Assembly: GCF_009711225.1 (NCBI RefSeq)
Contig: NZ_WMIE01000015.1
Span: 1-64,000 of the forward strand
Direction: 5' to 3'
DNA length: 64,000 nt
Source: Paracoccus aestuariivivens
GTDB taxonomy: Bacteria; Pseudomonadota; Alphaproteobacteria; Rhodobacterales; Rhodobacteraceae
Part shown: one piece after another, positions 17,365 to 25,898 of the stretch
Layout of the letters: each line of letters starts with the position of its first letter
Position numbering within the stretch: position 1 is the first letter of the stretch
Program-made: the position numbers and the translations under genes
The notes under the pieces: model-generated
Databases searched by the model: none
Told to the model about the DNA's origin: nothing
What the model saw: only the letters and a program-made list of their open reading frames with translations

Positions 17365-18324
17365 TTAAATCGGGTTTTCAATCATCCGAAGACCATCGTC
17401 CGGAAGAGGCCTTTGCAGCTTCAGGGCCAACTCGAAGGGCGCCGACAACCAAGTTTCCCATTGCTTGGCTTCGTTCAGTATCACCGGCATCGCCTTCGGA
17501 TGGATCGCGCCAACCATCGCATTGGGAGAGGTTGTCAGAAAGGCGAAGAGATCGTCTGTCGTCTCGCCATCCTTCACCTTGCGGACGGATTGCCAATCGC
17601 GCGCCTCGATGCCGGCGAAAAACATCGGCCCATCACCGGCCGCGGCGAACCACTGGTTGCCCTTTCCCGGGCCCAATGGCTCGGCAAATGATGTGACCGG
17701 AACCAAGCAGCGATGCGCGGGGCCGAGCCAGCGCCGCCAGTGCGGTGACGAGGTGTTGCGAACATTGGTCACGCCAGGGTCTCGAACGGTCTTCAAGACC
17801 GATGGGGGCGAAGGCATTCCCCAGCGAGCGCGCACCAGTTCCAAGGCCTCTCGGTTGTGGCGAATGATGGGGGCCAGCCGGTCCGGATAGATGCTGCCGG
17901 GTTCCAGATTGCCGGCTTTGTCAGTGAATTCAAAGCTACGGAACAGTTGCCGCATCGCTTCCTGTGTGGTCGAGACGTTATAGAGATTGCACAAAGCCTC
18001 ATCCTCGCCAGTTTTCCTGCCAAACGGCAAAGCAGGGGAAGAATAGCCGGGATACCGCGTACCGTCAGCCAGTTCGAGTTCCGGGAAGGCAGCACAGAAG
18101 CCCTCCGCATCGGCAGCGTTACGGAAATATAGCGCAATGCATTCGCGTCCTGCAGTCGTGCCACCGCTATGCCATGCGTAACTGTCTCGGCCAATGACTC
18201 GATCCAGCCAGAGATACATTGCATCAGATAACCGGCCAAAGCCGTTAGGCGGGACATATAGGCGCAGGCGCAAGGGAAAGGCGCGGTCATCGGTCTTGGC
18301 TTGGGGTGAGCTGCGGCGGGTCAT
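17365..18324 (-). CDS. SOS response-associated peptidase-family (SRAP/YedK/HMCES) protein with N-terminal extension
   Basis: The open frame from ATG 18324 gives 319 residues. The last 209 are a SRAP domain, which covalently shields abasic sites in single-stranded DNA: MCNLYN start, NVRNTSSP (asparagine region), E105 in TSFAEP, and H165 in HPKAMPVIL, counted from an internal TTG at 17994. SRAP chemistry needs cysteine as the second residue, exposed after Met removal; TTG-TGC at 17989-17994 provides exactly that, with GAGG-type sequence just upstream. The preceding 110 residues (for example LRLYVPPNGFGRLSDAMYLW) read as real protein and are in frame without a stop. The locus may therefore make a fusion and, by internal initiation, an active SRAP. 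An SOS box lies 6 bases upstream of ATG 18324. Confidence 0.8.
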   Translation of the reverse strand: MTRRSSPQAKTDDRAFPLRLRLYVPPNGFGRLSDAMYLWLDRVIGRDSYAWHSGGTTAGRECIALYFRNAADAEGFCAAFPELELADGTRYPGYSSPALPFGRKTGEDEALCNLYNVSTTQEAMRQLFRSFEFTDKAGNLEPGSIYPDRLAPIIRHNREALELVRARWGMPSPPSVLKTVRDPGVTNVRNTSSPHWRRWLGPAHRCLVPVTSFAEPLGPGKGNQWFAAAGDGPMFFAGIEARDWQSVRKVKDGETTDDLFAFLTTSPNAMVGAIHPKAMPVILNEAKQWETWLSAPFELALKLQRPLPDDGLRMIENPI

Positions 18325-18329
18325 TGAAA

Positions 18330-18344
18330 GAACATTTAGAGAAC
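18330..18344 (-). promoter_or_regulatory. SOS box (LexA site) of the SRAP gene
   Basis: GTTC-TCTAAAT-GTTC on the minus strand exactly matches the alphaproteobacterial LexA consensus GTTC-N7-GTTC. It lies directly in front of the SRAP frame and about 50 bases from the divergent thermonuclease-like frame, so LexA could repress one or both. SRAP genes are known SOS partners in many bacteria. Confidence 0.8.
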
Positions 18345-18392
18345 ACCAATGATTCGCAACCCAGATAAATCGAGACATCGCCAGCCGAAACC

Positions 18393-19265
18393 GTGGCATC
18401 TTCCGCATATTGTGCTCGTGGAGCTGTTTTTCCCCGCGTATGTAACTCTCCAAGTTCATCGTTCACGAGCGCATTCTTGTTTTCCGTTCTTCATATTCCG
18501 GCCCTTTTCCGCGGTGCTGCGGCCAACGTCTGTGATCCGGCTCGATCTGCTGCCAAATTGCGCATTGCCATTGACTGGCGCCTTTGTCTGGCTGTCTCAC
18601 TCGCCGCGTCGCTGTTTACCCTCGCGCCTAACCTGTCATGCGCCATGGGAGACACCCCGCGTCTCGCTGGACATGCCGTCGTCGTAGACGGCGACACGGT
18701 GAAACTCGGATCGGAGACAATACGGATCCATGGCATCGACGCTCCCGAGCACAGCCAGTCCTGTGCCCGCGCGGGGGGTGGCACCTGGGCTTGCGGCAAG
18801 GTCGCCACCGGATTCATGGCAAAGCTGGTCAAGGGCCGCCAGATCACCTGCCGTCCGGTCGAGCGCGATCGCTACGATCGGCTTGTGGCCAAATGCTTCG
18901 CGGGCAAGCAGGATATTGGCCGAGAAATGGTGCGAAGCGGCCATGCTTGGGCCTTCATCCGCTATTCGGATGATTATGTCGACATCGAGGCCTTCGCGAA
19001 GAGAGAACGCCTTGGGATCTGGAAGGCGGAGTCCGAACCAGCCTGGGCGTTCCGCGCCAAGGATTGGGAACGTGCCACGCCGGTCGCACCGCGGGAGAAT
19101 TGTCCGATCAAGGGCAATATTTCGACCAAGGGCGAGAAGATCTACCACCCGCCCTCGTCTCCGGCATATGCCAAGACCCGGATTAATCTCGCGAAAGGCG
19201 AGCGCTGGTTCTGCAACGAGCAGGAAGCCATTGCGGCGGGATGGCGGGCCGCGCGCTGGAAGTGA
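18393..19265 (+). CDS. Exported thermonuclease-family (SNase-like) protein
   Basis: The core fold of staphylococcal nuclease is clear: VVDGDTVKLGSETIRIHGID, then APEHSQSC, with catalytic-type Arg, Asp and Glu (R-x-x-x-x-D-A-P-E), and the second arginine in ERDRYDRLVAKCF. A hydrophobic segment (LCLAVSLAASLFTLA) before residue 85 is a probable signal peptide, so the true start is probably within 18500-18560 rather than GTG 18393. The C-terminal 60 residues (CPIKGNIS, KIYHPPSS, GERWFCNEQEA) are the appended module often seen on such proteins. Role: secreted or periplasmic nuclease, possibly linked to DNA transfer. Function is good; the start is uncertain. Confidence 0.75.
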   Translation: MASSAYCARGAVFPRVCNSPSSSFTSAFLFSVLHIPALFRGAAANVCDPARSAAKLRIAIDWRLCLAVSLAASLFTLAPNLSCAMGDTPRLAGHAVVVDGDTVKLGSETIRIHGIDAPEHSQSCARAGGGTWACGKVATGFMAKLVKGRQITCRPVERDRYDRLVAKCFAGKQDIGREMVRSGHAWAFIRYSDDYVDIEAFAKRERLGIWKAESEPAWAFRAKDWERATPVAPRENCPIKGNISTKGEKIYHPPSSPAYAKTRINLAKGERWFCNEQEAIAAGWRAARWK

Positions 19266-19473
19266 TCGCTCTGGGCGGGATGACCTGGGGTGGATGACCC
19301 CTGCTAGTTCTGTCGGCTCGCCGGCACAGCCTTTCTTTGATATCGCCTTGTCAGATTTCGCCTGCGATGGTGTGGCCATCGGCCCCGGCGTTTTGTGGCA
19401 AGGTTGCGTTCAGTCATGTCTATATGATCGAAGGTTCCGCAGACGCACATGGCCATGGTAGTACCGCATCATA

Positions 19474-19502
19474 TTGAAAAATATGAGTTTGGTGATTATA
19501 CT
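19474..19502 (+). promoter_or_regulatory. Strong sigma-70-like promoter of the nucleotidyltransferase-fold gene
   Basis: TTGAAA (19474-19479), a 17-base spacer and TATACT (19497-19502) give a near-consensus promoter. Transcription would start near 19509, which supports ATG 19534 as the start codon (GGAG at 19520-19523, ten bases before it) rather than TTG at 19474. Confidence 0.65.
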
Positions 19503-19533
19503 TGACAATGTAGTGCGTCGGAGTACCAAATTC

Positions 19534-20583
19534 ATGTATTACAATGCTTTAGACAGCCGTGTGATCCGTGATCGGGTTGATCTCGTCGCGACATTCGAAG
19601 AGTGGCAACGGGTCCGAAATCTATCACAGGACGAATTCAGCGGAAACATGTCTTATGAGTTCCGGGCGGGCCGCGAGTATTTGTACCGCAGAACGACAAA
19701 AAACGGGATCAGGTCGACCCGAAGCCTCGGCCCTCGATCTGATAAAACAGACGCCATTCTTGCGCATTATCTGCGACAGAAACAGGAGGCCGAGGAACGG
19801 CTCGCGAGTTTGGCCGGCAAGATCAACCAACTGGCTGCAGTGATGCGGGCGCTCAACCACCAGCGTGTCCCGAGCATCGCGGCCAGGCTGATCCGCAAGC
19901 TGGATGAAAGCCCGGCGGCGGCCCGATTTCGGGTGGTGGGTACGCATGCGCTTTATGCCTATGAAGCTGCGGCAGCGGTGATATTCAACGGGGAGATGGT
20001 CGCCACCGGAGATCTGGATGTCCTGATCGACGACCGCGCGCCTCTGCGCATCGCGATTGACGGCGAAGCGCGAGGCCTGGAGGCCATCGCCAGATCCGTC
20101 GATCCGTCCTTCCAGCAGCGTCAGAGGGGAGATTTTCGGCTGACCAACAAGGACGGGTTCATGGTCGAGTTTATCCGTCCCGAGGCGCGACCGGCGCACC
20201 GAGTCATGCCTGGCCAGAACAGCGGCATCGAAGGAGATGCCGTTCCGGCCCCGATTGTTGGCCTTGAATGGCTGGTGTCTGCGCCGGCCTTCACGGGCAT
20301 CGCCATCGACGACCGTGGCTTTCCGGTCAGAATGACCGCGCCAGCGCCGGCCATATGGGCGGCGCATAAGCTTTGGATCTCCCAAAGAGCAGACCGTGAT
20401 CCCGGCAAGGCCGCGCGCGATAAGATTCAGGCTGAAGCGGTCCTCAACCTGATCGAGGATCGGCTGCCACAGGAAAGGTTGGACCCCGTAAGGCACAGCG
20501 CCCTGCCAAAGTTCGTGGCGGATCTGGTGACAGCTGGGCCTGCAAAACCCGATCAGAAAAAGCTCACGCCAGATTGGGAATGA
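19534..20583 (+). CDS. GSU2403-like nucleotidyltransferase-fold protein
   Basis: 349 residues. The centre carries a nucleotidyltransferase signature, GTHALYAYEAAAAV (136-149) then GDLDVLID (159-166) with paired aspartates, as in the NTP_transf_8/GSU2403 group. The N-terminal 110 residues are charged with a coiled-coil-like stretch (RQKQEAEERLASLAGKINQL). The relatives' role is not established; some nucleotidyltransferase folds act as toxins or RNA modifiers. It has its own strong promoter, and the VirD4 gene converges on it 83 bases away. Family call likely, function unknown. Confidence 0.7.
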   Translation: MYYNALDSRVIRDRVDLVATFEEWQRVRNLSQDEFSGNMSYEFRAGREYLYRRTTKNGIRSTRSLGPRSDKTDAILAHYLRQKQEAEERLASLAGKINQLAAVMRALNHQRVPSIAARLIRKLDESPAAARFRVVGTHALYAYEAAAAVIFNGEMVATGDLDVLIDDRAPLRIAIDGEARGLEAIARSVDPSFQQRQRGDFRLTNKDGFMVEFIRPEARPAHRVMPGQNSGIEGDAVPAPIVGLEWLVSAPAFTGIAIDDRGFPVRMTAPAPAIWAAHKLWISQRADRDPGKAARDKIQAEAVLNLIEDRLPQERLDPVRHSALPKFVADLVTAGPAKPDQKKLTPDWE

Positions 20584-20666
20584 CGCATCGGGCGTCTCGC
20601 AGGACAAGCAGCACATTGACAATGATTTCGTGATGACGCGGGGCCGGCAAATTGACACGGGCCGGC

Positions 20667-22697
20667 TCAAATTCCCAACTTGCGCAGCAGTTTCTGCTCG
20701 ATCTCCTGCATGGTCTTGAGGGCGCGCTGATCCTGCGGCTTCAATGCTTGCAACATCTCCTCAGCACTCAATGTCGGCCTCTCCTCGATTATGTCCTGCA
20801 GCGGGCTTTGGATGGTGGGGCTTGATGCGCCGTCATCTGGTTTCGGCGATGAAGATTTCACCTTCGCGGCCGATGCTGCGCTGCTTTCGCTTTGCGCATC
20901 TGGAATCGTGGTTTCACCCCAGGAGGGAGGCTCTGGCTGGCTCATCGACGGATAGGAGATGAGGCCGCGCTCCTCGATCCGCCGTGTCAGGTCTTCGACG
21001 GTTTCGCGCAAACGCCGCAGGTTTTCACCGTCGCGCGAAGGATAGGGCAGGGGTCCTTTCTGCGCCGCCATCAGATGTTTAAAATAGGGATCCTTATAAT
21101 AGACGATGCGCTCAGCTATGATCGGATGTTGGCGCTCGGGGATCAGGATGACCTTGTCGCGATCAAGCTTTTTCAGCTCATCCGGAGACATTAGCGGGCG
21201 TTCTTCATTGCGCCGCGAGATCGAGCGGCGCAGCAGGCCTGATCCATCACGCGAAAGGCTGTCACTGATCGCGAGCTTGGTGGTCTTGCCGAGGCCCTCC
21301 GAGACCTCCTCGGCGGTCTTCTTCTCGTTCGGGGCGAGATAGAGCTTGATGCCGGCGGCGGATTCGATGCCGAGGCGCTCGTTCTCGGAATAAGGCGTCG
21401 ATTCCAGCCCCGGGATCGATTGGGTGATGATCGAGACCCGACCGCCATGACCGGCCAGCTGCTTCAGCGACTGCACAATGATCGGCATTGGCCCGAGCTG
21501 GTCGAATTCATCAAGCATGATCTTCACCGGCCATGGCTCCTGAGCAGGGTCGGGCATGCTGGCGCGCAATGTGGCGATGAGCTCACCGAAAAACAGCCGG
21601 ATCAGCGGAGCCAGCGTTTTGATGGCATCGGCATTGACCACGAGATAGACGGCCATGGGCTGGCGACGCAGATCGGCGAAAGAAAAGTCATTGCCGCTTG
21701 TGGCGCGATCGACGGCGGGGTTGTTCCACAGCGAAAGCCCGGCCCCACTCAGGACCGAGGCGTGGGAACTCAGCGTACGGTCGGAATAGCCCGCGAATTT
21801 GCGAAAGGTCTGGGCGGCGGAGGGATGCTTCACTTCCTCGGCATGGGCAGCATAGGCGCTCGAGGTTGCGCCCTGGCCGAAGAGGATACGGCTGATCTCG
21901 CCGATGGTCGGGCGACCGCGCTCGATGGCGAGCAGACCGGCGGCAATGAAGAGATCACGCCCTTCGGTCAGAAAATCGCCAGCACTACCCTTGTCGGAAA
22001 CGGTGAGGAAGTAATCCGCGATCTTGGCGAGCTCGGTATAGCATTCATCGGAATGACGGATCCGGGCGACGCGCTCGAGCGGGTTATAGCGATGCGAAGG
22101 ATGGTTAAAATCGAAGGGCGAGAAATAGTAGATCGCATCGCCCTGAGTCTGGCGATGGCGCGAGGTCGCCTCGAAAAGCTCGCCTTTGACGTCAAGGACC
22201 ACCATGGATCCGGGAAACAGCAAGAGGTTCGGGATGGCATAGCCAACGCCCTTGCCCGCTCGGGTCGGGGCGACGACGAGGCAATGCGGGAATTTGTCGT
22301 AATCCGCGGCAAGCAGCGCCTTGCTGGTCTTGGGCTTGCCAAGCTTTCCGAAGACGAGGCCGCGCCCGATGGGTTGCAATAGCCCATTGCGGCGGATCTC
22401 GGCTTTGCTCTGAAAATGCGCCTGGCCATATTCGGTCAGCTTCTGGCCGAAGGAGAGGAGGAGTGCAAAACCCGTGAGCAGCACGGCCCCGATCAATCCG
22501 AGGCGATAGCCCGAGGCCCAAGGCTCGTGCCACATTTCTGCCCGGCCCGGGAATTGCCGAATGAGCAGGAACATATCGCCATTCAGCGCATTGCCGCCGG
22601 TTTTGAGTTGCACCCAGATCCCGCCAGCCATCAATCCGAGAAGCAATCCCAGACCGGCAGCGACCGGTAGGACGATGAGCAATCTGGGCATGCTCAT
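20667..22697 (-). CDS. virD4: Type IV coupling protein VirD4/TraG
   Basis: 676 residues. Two N-terminal membrane helices (about 5-27 and 65-83) lead to a cytoplasmic motor ATPase with Walker A APTRAGKG (143-150) and the following VVLDVKGELFE typical of the VirD4/TraG family. Walker B is seen in the segment KIMLDEFDQLGPM. It docks the relaxase-DNA substrate onto the secretion channel and pumps DNA. Last gene of the transfer operon; its ATG overlaps the upstream stop (ATGA). About 80 bases separate its stop from the convergent nucleotidyltransferase gene, with a GCCGGC repeat that may act as a weak terminator. Confidence 0.93.
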   Translation of the reverse strand: MSMPRLLIVLPVAAGLGLLLGLMAGGIWVQLKTGGNALNGDMFLLIRQFPGRAEMWHEPWASGYRLGLIGAVLLTGFALLLSFGQKLTEYGQAHFQSKAEIRRNGLLQPIGRGLVFGKLGKPKTSKALLAADYDKFPHCLVVAPTRAGKGVGYAIPNLLLFPGSMVVLDVKGELFEATSRHRQTQGDAIYYFSPFDFNHPSHRYNPLERVARIRHSDECYTELAKIADYFLTVSDKGSAGDFLTEGRDLFIAAGLLAIERGRPTIGEISRILFGQGATSSAYAAHAEEVKHPSAAQTFRKFAGYSDRTLSSHASVLSGAGLSLWNNPAVDRATSGNDFSFADLRRQPMAVYLVVNADAIKTLAPLIRLFFGELIATLRASMPDPAQEPWPVKIMLDEFDQLGPMPIIVQSLKQLAGHGGRVSIITQSIPGLESTPYSENERLGIESAAGIKLYLAPNEKKTAEEVSEGLGKTTKLAISDSLSRDGSGLLRRSISRRNEERPLMSPDELKKLDRDKVILIPERQHPIIAERIVYYKDPYFKHLMAAQKGPLPYPSRDGENLRRLRETVEDLTRRIEERGLISYPSMSQPEPPSWGETTIPDAQSESSAASAAKVKSSSPKPDDGASSPTIQSPLQDIIEERPTLSAEEMLQALKPQDQRALKTMQEIEQKLLRKLGI

Positions 22698-23329
22698 CTT
22701 TCGCGATCTCCGGATCTGTCCCGTTCATCCCGACGGCCAGCATCCTGTTCAAGCTGTTTGTACCGCTGCCCGGCATAGCCCTCGAAGCTGACGCGATAAT
22801 CTTGCGGCACCATGCGGTCCCATATCTGCGAGACCTGAAGGGCGGTTGGGTGAGATCGGGTGGCAAGTTGCGCGGCGCCTTGGGTCAGCGCGGCGATCTC
22901 AGCGCGGCCTGAACGGCGGGCTTCGGGATCATCGGCATAGGCGTAATGCCAATCCGCCCGCGACATTCGTTTCTCAAAGCCCTCGACGGTCAGTTTTTCC
23001 GAAGCATCCGCGGCGCGGGGACCGGGAGCCTGCGAGGTCTCATCGATCACAGGACTGGGGCGAGTATCGCTCAATATGGCGCGAGGCATTTCGGGGATAG
23101 GGCTGGGTGCACCGGCATTTTTTCTAAGACCCTTATTCGAAACCTCGTGCTCGGTCTGATGGGGCGACACCAGACGGACGGGCTTCGTCCCGTCGGTATC
23201 CTCCATCATCCGACGGCTTTCAGCCGCGGCGGCGCTGCGGGCAATGAGCTCGGTCCGGAGCGATGCTGCCGATGTGGGTGCCAGATAGGCGCGTAACCGC
23301 TGAAGCAGGGAAGGGTGATCCTCGGACAT
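22694..23329 (-). CDS. Hypothetical transfer-operon protein upstream of virD4
   Basis: 211 residues, soluble, no signal peptide, with a Pro/Ser-rich disordered middle and a charged C-terminus (VEGFEKRMSRADWHYAYADD, then QDYRVSFEGYAGQRYKQLEQ). No known family was recognised. ATG 23329 is chosen because GAGGTGG lies six bases before it; the TTG 15 bases upstream overlaps that site. It is coupled to virD4 by an ATGA overlap, so it may be a partner or substrate adaptor of the coupling protein. Confidence 0.7.
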   Translation of the reverse strand: MSEDHPSLLQRLRAYLAPTSAASLRTELIARSAAAAESRRMMEDTDGTKPVRLVSPHQTEHEVSNKGLRKNAGAPSPIPEMPRAILSDTRPSPVIDETSQAPGPRAADASEKLTVEGFEKRMSRADWHYAYADDPEARRSGRAEIAALTQGAAQLATRSHPTALQVSQIWDRMVPQDYRVSFEGYAGQRYKQLEQDAGRRDERDRSGDRER

Positions 23330-23401
23330 GAAATTCCACCTCAAGCTGAAACGGAGACAGGGTGAAGCAAGGCCGGGATTACGAGACCAGCTGGCACCCG
23401 C

Positions 23402-23560
23402 TCAATAGCCGAGCCAGGCAAAGAGCTCGGCGGTCAGAGTGAACCTCTCTCCGAGATCCTGGCGCACTTCATCAGGATCATGGCCATGGGCACGGATCAG
23501 ACGCTCGGCATCAGATTCCGTGAGCTCCGGATAGTCGGCGGCGAAATCCCAACTGGTCAT
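23402..23560 (-). CDS. 52-residue hypothetical protein in the transfer operon
   Basis: A small acidic protein starting MTSWDFAADYPELTESDAER and ending FAWLGY. Its ATG at 23560 overlaps the stop of virB11 (ATGA), so it is almost certainly translated. No family was recognised. About 70 bases separate it from the next gene, enough for a weak internal signal. Confidence 0.6.
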   Translation of the reverse strand: MTSWDFAADYPELTESDAERLIRAHGHDPDEVRQDLGERFTLTAELFAWLGY

Positions 23561-24564
23561 GTCGCCGCTCCCGGATCCTCATCGAGCCCCGGAAACCAGA
23601 GCTCGAGAATGCCACGGCGATGGCCAATGCGCCCGGCCTGGATCACCAGATCGATCGAACCGCACAGATAGCGCAACACCTCGGCAAAACTCAGACGGGT
23701 ACCCGTTTCCAGGACGAGGAAGGCCAGCTTGTCGAAGGCCTTGCGGGCGGTTTCGGCATGAAGCGTGGTGAAGGAGCCGCCATGGCCGGAATTGATCGCG
23801 CCGAGATAGGTGACGGCCTCGCGGCCGCGCAATTCGCCGAGGATGATCCGGTCCGGCCGCAAGCGCAGCGTTGCCTGCAGGAGCTTTTCGGCCGAGCGCG
23901 GCGAGGTCTCATCGCGGCTGGCGACAAGGTTCACATGATTGGGCTGCCCTGGCATCAGCTCGGGCGCGTCCTCGATCAGGACCAGACGTTCCTCCGCCGG
24001 GATCATCCATTGCAGCCGACGCGCAAGCTCGGTTTTTCCGGTCGAGGTGCCGCCTGAGACGAGTATATTGAGTTTTTCGGCGATGGCGGCTCGCAGAAAC
24101 GCATCGGGATCCCCGTCGGGCTGGATCAGCGCGCGAATGGACCGGATCGTTTCGCGTCGCGCCGCCTCGGAGGAGGTGTCCGGGGTGCGCAGGAAGGCAA
24201 ACTGCTTTGGCTTATCCGTTTCGCCGCGCGCCCGAAACACGCGAAAGGCCAGCACCGCACCTTGAACTGAGGCCGGCGGCAGCACGGCCTGAGCCCGCAG
24301 AGTGACGCCCCGAAACCCTACCGTGGCCGAGACCATCGGCGATTGCTCTGTCAGAGGCTGGCGCACCTCATTGGCGATCTGGCTGGCGAGATCGCTGACC
24401 GCGCGTGGGGTCAGGGTGAGATCCGTGACCGCGGACATATGGGCGTCACCGCCGCGCTCGATCCAGACCCGGCCATCGGCATTGATCGAAATCTCGATGG
24501 CACCCGGATCCTCGATCGACGCCGCGAGCGGCTGCAGATAATGCTCGAGAAAGCCAACCGCCAT
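23557..24564 (-). CDS. virB11: VirB11-type secretion ATPase
   Basis: 335 residues with Walker A GGTSTGKT (171-178), the Asp box VLIEDAPELMP, Walker B-region RPDRIILGELRG, and the His box SGHGGSFTTLHAET. All are diagnostic of hexameric GSPII E/VirB11 ATPases that power pilus assembly and substrate transfer at the inner membrane. ATG 24564 overlaps the virB10 stop by one base (TGATG). The TTG one codon earlier is not needed. Confidence 0.93.
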   Translation of the reverse strand: MAVGFLEHYLQPLAASIEDPGAIEISINADGRVWIERGGDAHMSAVTDLTLTPRAVSDLASQIANEVRQPLTEQSPMVSATVGFRGVTLRAQAVLPPASVQGAVLAFRVFRARGETDKPKQFAFLRTPDTSSEAARRETIRSIRALIQPDGDPDAFLRAAIAEKLNILVSGGTSTGKTELARRLQWMIPAEERLVLIEDAPELMPGQPNHVNLVASRDETSPRSAEKLLQATLRLRPDRIILGELRGREAVTYLGAINSGHGGSFTTLHAETARKAFDKLAFLVLETGTRLSFAEVLRYLCGSIDLVIQAGRIGHRRGILELWFPGLDEDPGAAT

Positions 24565-25895
24565 CAAAAGAGCTCCAGATCATTGTTGACCCGCACGATC
24601 ACCACCTGGCCCTGATCTAGGGTGATGGTCGGCGGGCGGTTGAGATAGCCCGCCATGGTGCCGCCCAAGACATTGGATGCACCTTGCCCAAGGCCGGAAT
24701 AGAGCTCGGCGAGGGCTTCGCTGTCGTCATCCTCCTCGCCATCGCTGGCAGCGGCCTCGAGAATTCCGGGCAGGGCGCCGATCACCGAGACCATGGTGGC
24801 GGCACCAAAACGGCTGAGCGTATGGTTCCTGACTTTGCCGCTTAGTCCGGAACGCCCGACCCGGTCGCTGCCATAGCCTTCGAGGTGCACGGTCAGGCCA
24901 TCGGCGCGGATTAGCCGGTCCCAGGCGATCATCACCCGGCGCTGACCTTGGGTAATTTCATTGGAGTACCGACCGTAGAGTTTGGCGCCGCGCGGGATCA
25001 GCACCTGGCTCATATCCATCGACCAGACATCCTGGCTGACATTGGCCACGACATTGCCGGGCAAGCTGGTATCCACCGAGTTCTCGAGCGTGGCCTCGAT
25101 CATCGTGCCCTGCACCACGGTTTGGCCGGGATGGGCGATGCGTTCGGCTTTGGTGATCTCGGCGCGTCCCGCACCCGCGCGCAGGAAGTCGGGCGCTCCG
25201 GCAGAGTCCGATGCAGCGCTTCCCGGCTCGATGTCGGCGGCCGGATCCGCGCCATTGGCCGCGGCATTTTCGCCAGCGCGGAAAGCGACCATTGGCGAAT
25301 TGATCTGGCGCTGGCGCTGCTCTGCTGCTTCCTGACGGCGGCGTTCGAGATCGGCGAGACGCTGCGCTTCCGCTTCGGCCGCCGCCTGATCGGGCAGGCC
25401 GAATTGCGCGGTGTTCAGCAATTCTTCCTCAAGACGGCGGCGTTCGGCCTCGGCGTCATTGAGAGCCTGTTCCTGTTCGGCCGCCTTGGCTTTCTCGGCC
25501 TCCACCTCGGCCTGCAGCTTTTCCACTGCTGCCTTGTTCTCGCGCTCGAGACTGGCGAGACGCGCGCGCAATTCCTCAAGCGCCGGGTCCGGTGCCATGG
25601 CCGGCGCGGGTTTGGTCGGCTCGGCAGCGGGTTGCGAAACCTCTGGCTGCGATTTCGTCATCGTGAAGCCGGCGAGACCGGGATCCTGCTGGAACTCGGT
25701 GACGCTGGAGGTCGGCAGGCTTTCGACTTCGGCCTTACCGTCTGCACGCGGCATCATGGCCCATGCGCCCATCGCCGTGCCAATGACGAGAGTTGCCGCC
25801 GGTATAAAATAGGCCCGGAGATTGCGTTTTGTGCGGGGTGGCGATTTCAACCGGGCGAGCCGGGCCGCAACCTTGTCATCCTGATCCTCGACCAT
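24564..25895 (-). CDS. virB10: VirB10-type energy-sensing scaffold protein
   Basis: 443 residues. A short cytoplasmic N-terminus, one membrane helix (about 28-48, AYFIPAATLVIGTAMGAWAM), a Pro/Glu-rich and coiled-coil periplasmic stretch (residues 95-185), then the conserved beta-rich C-terminal domain (TMIEATLENSVDTSLPGNVV, LIPRGAKLYGRYS, VGRSGLSGKV). VirB10 spans both membranes and gates the outer-membrane pore. Sits between virB9 and virB11 as in most P-type systems. Confidence 0.92.
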   Translation of the reverse strand: MVEDQDDKVAARLARLKSPPRTKRNLRAYFIPAATLVIGTAMGAWAMMPRADGKAEVESLPTSSVTEFQQDPGLAGFTMTKSQPEVSQPAAEPTKPAPAMAPDPALEELRARLASLERENKAAVEKLQAEVEAEKAKAAEQEQALNDAEAERRRLEEELLNTAQFGLPDQAAAEAEAQRLADLERRRQEAAEQRQRQINSPMVAFRAGENAAANGADPAADIEPGSAASDSAGAPDFLRAGAGRAEITKAERIAHPGQTVVQGTMIEATLENSVDTSLPGNVVANVSQDVWSMDMSQVLIPRGAKLYGRYSNEITQGQRRVMIAWDRLIRADGLTVHLEGYGSDRVGRSGLSGKVRNHTLSRFGAATMVSVIGALPGILEAAASDGEEDDDSEALAELYSGLGQGASNVLGGTMAGYLNRPPTITLDQGQVVIVRVNNDLELF

Positions 25896-25898
25896 GGC

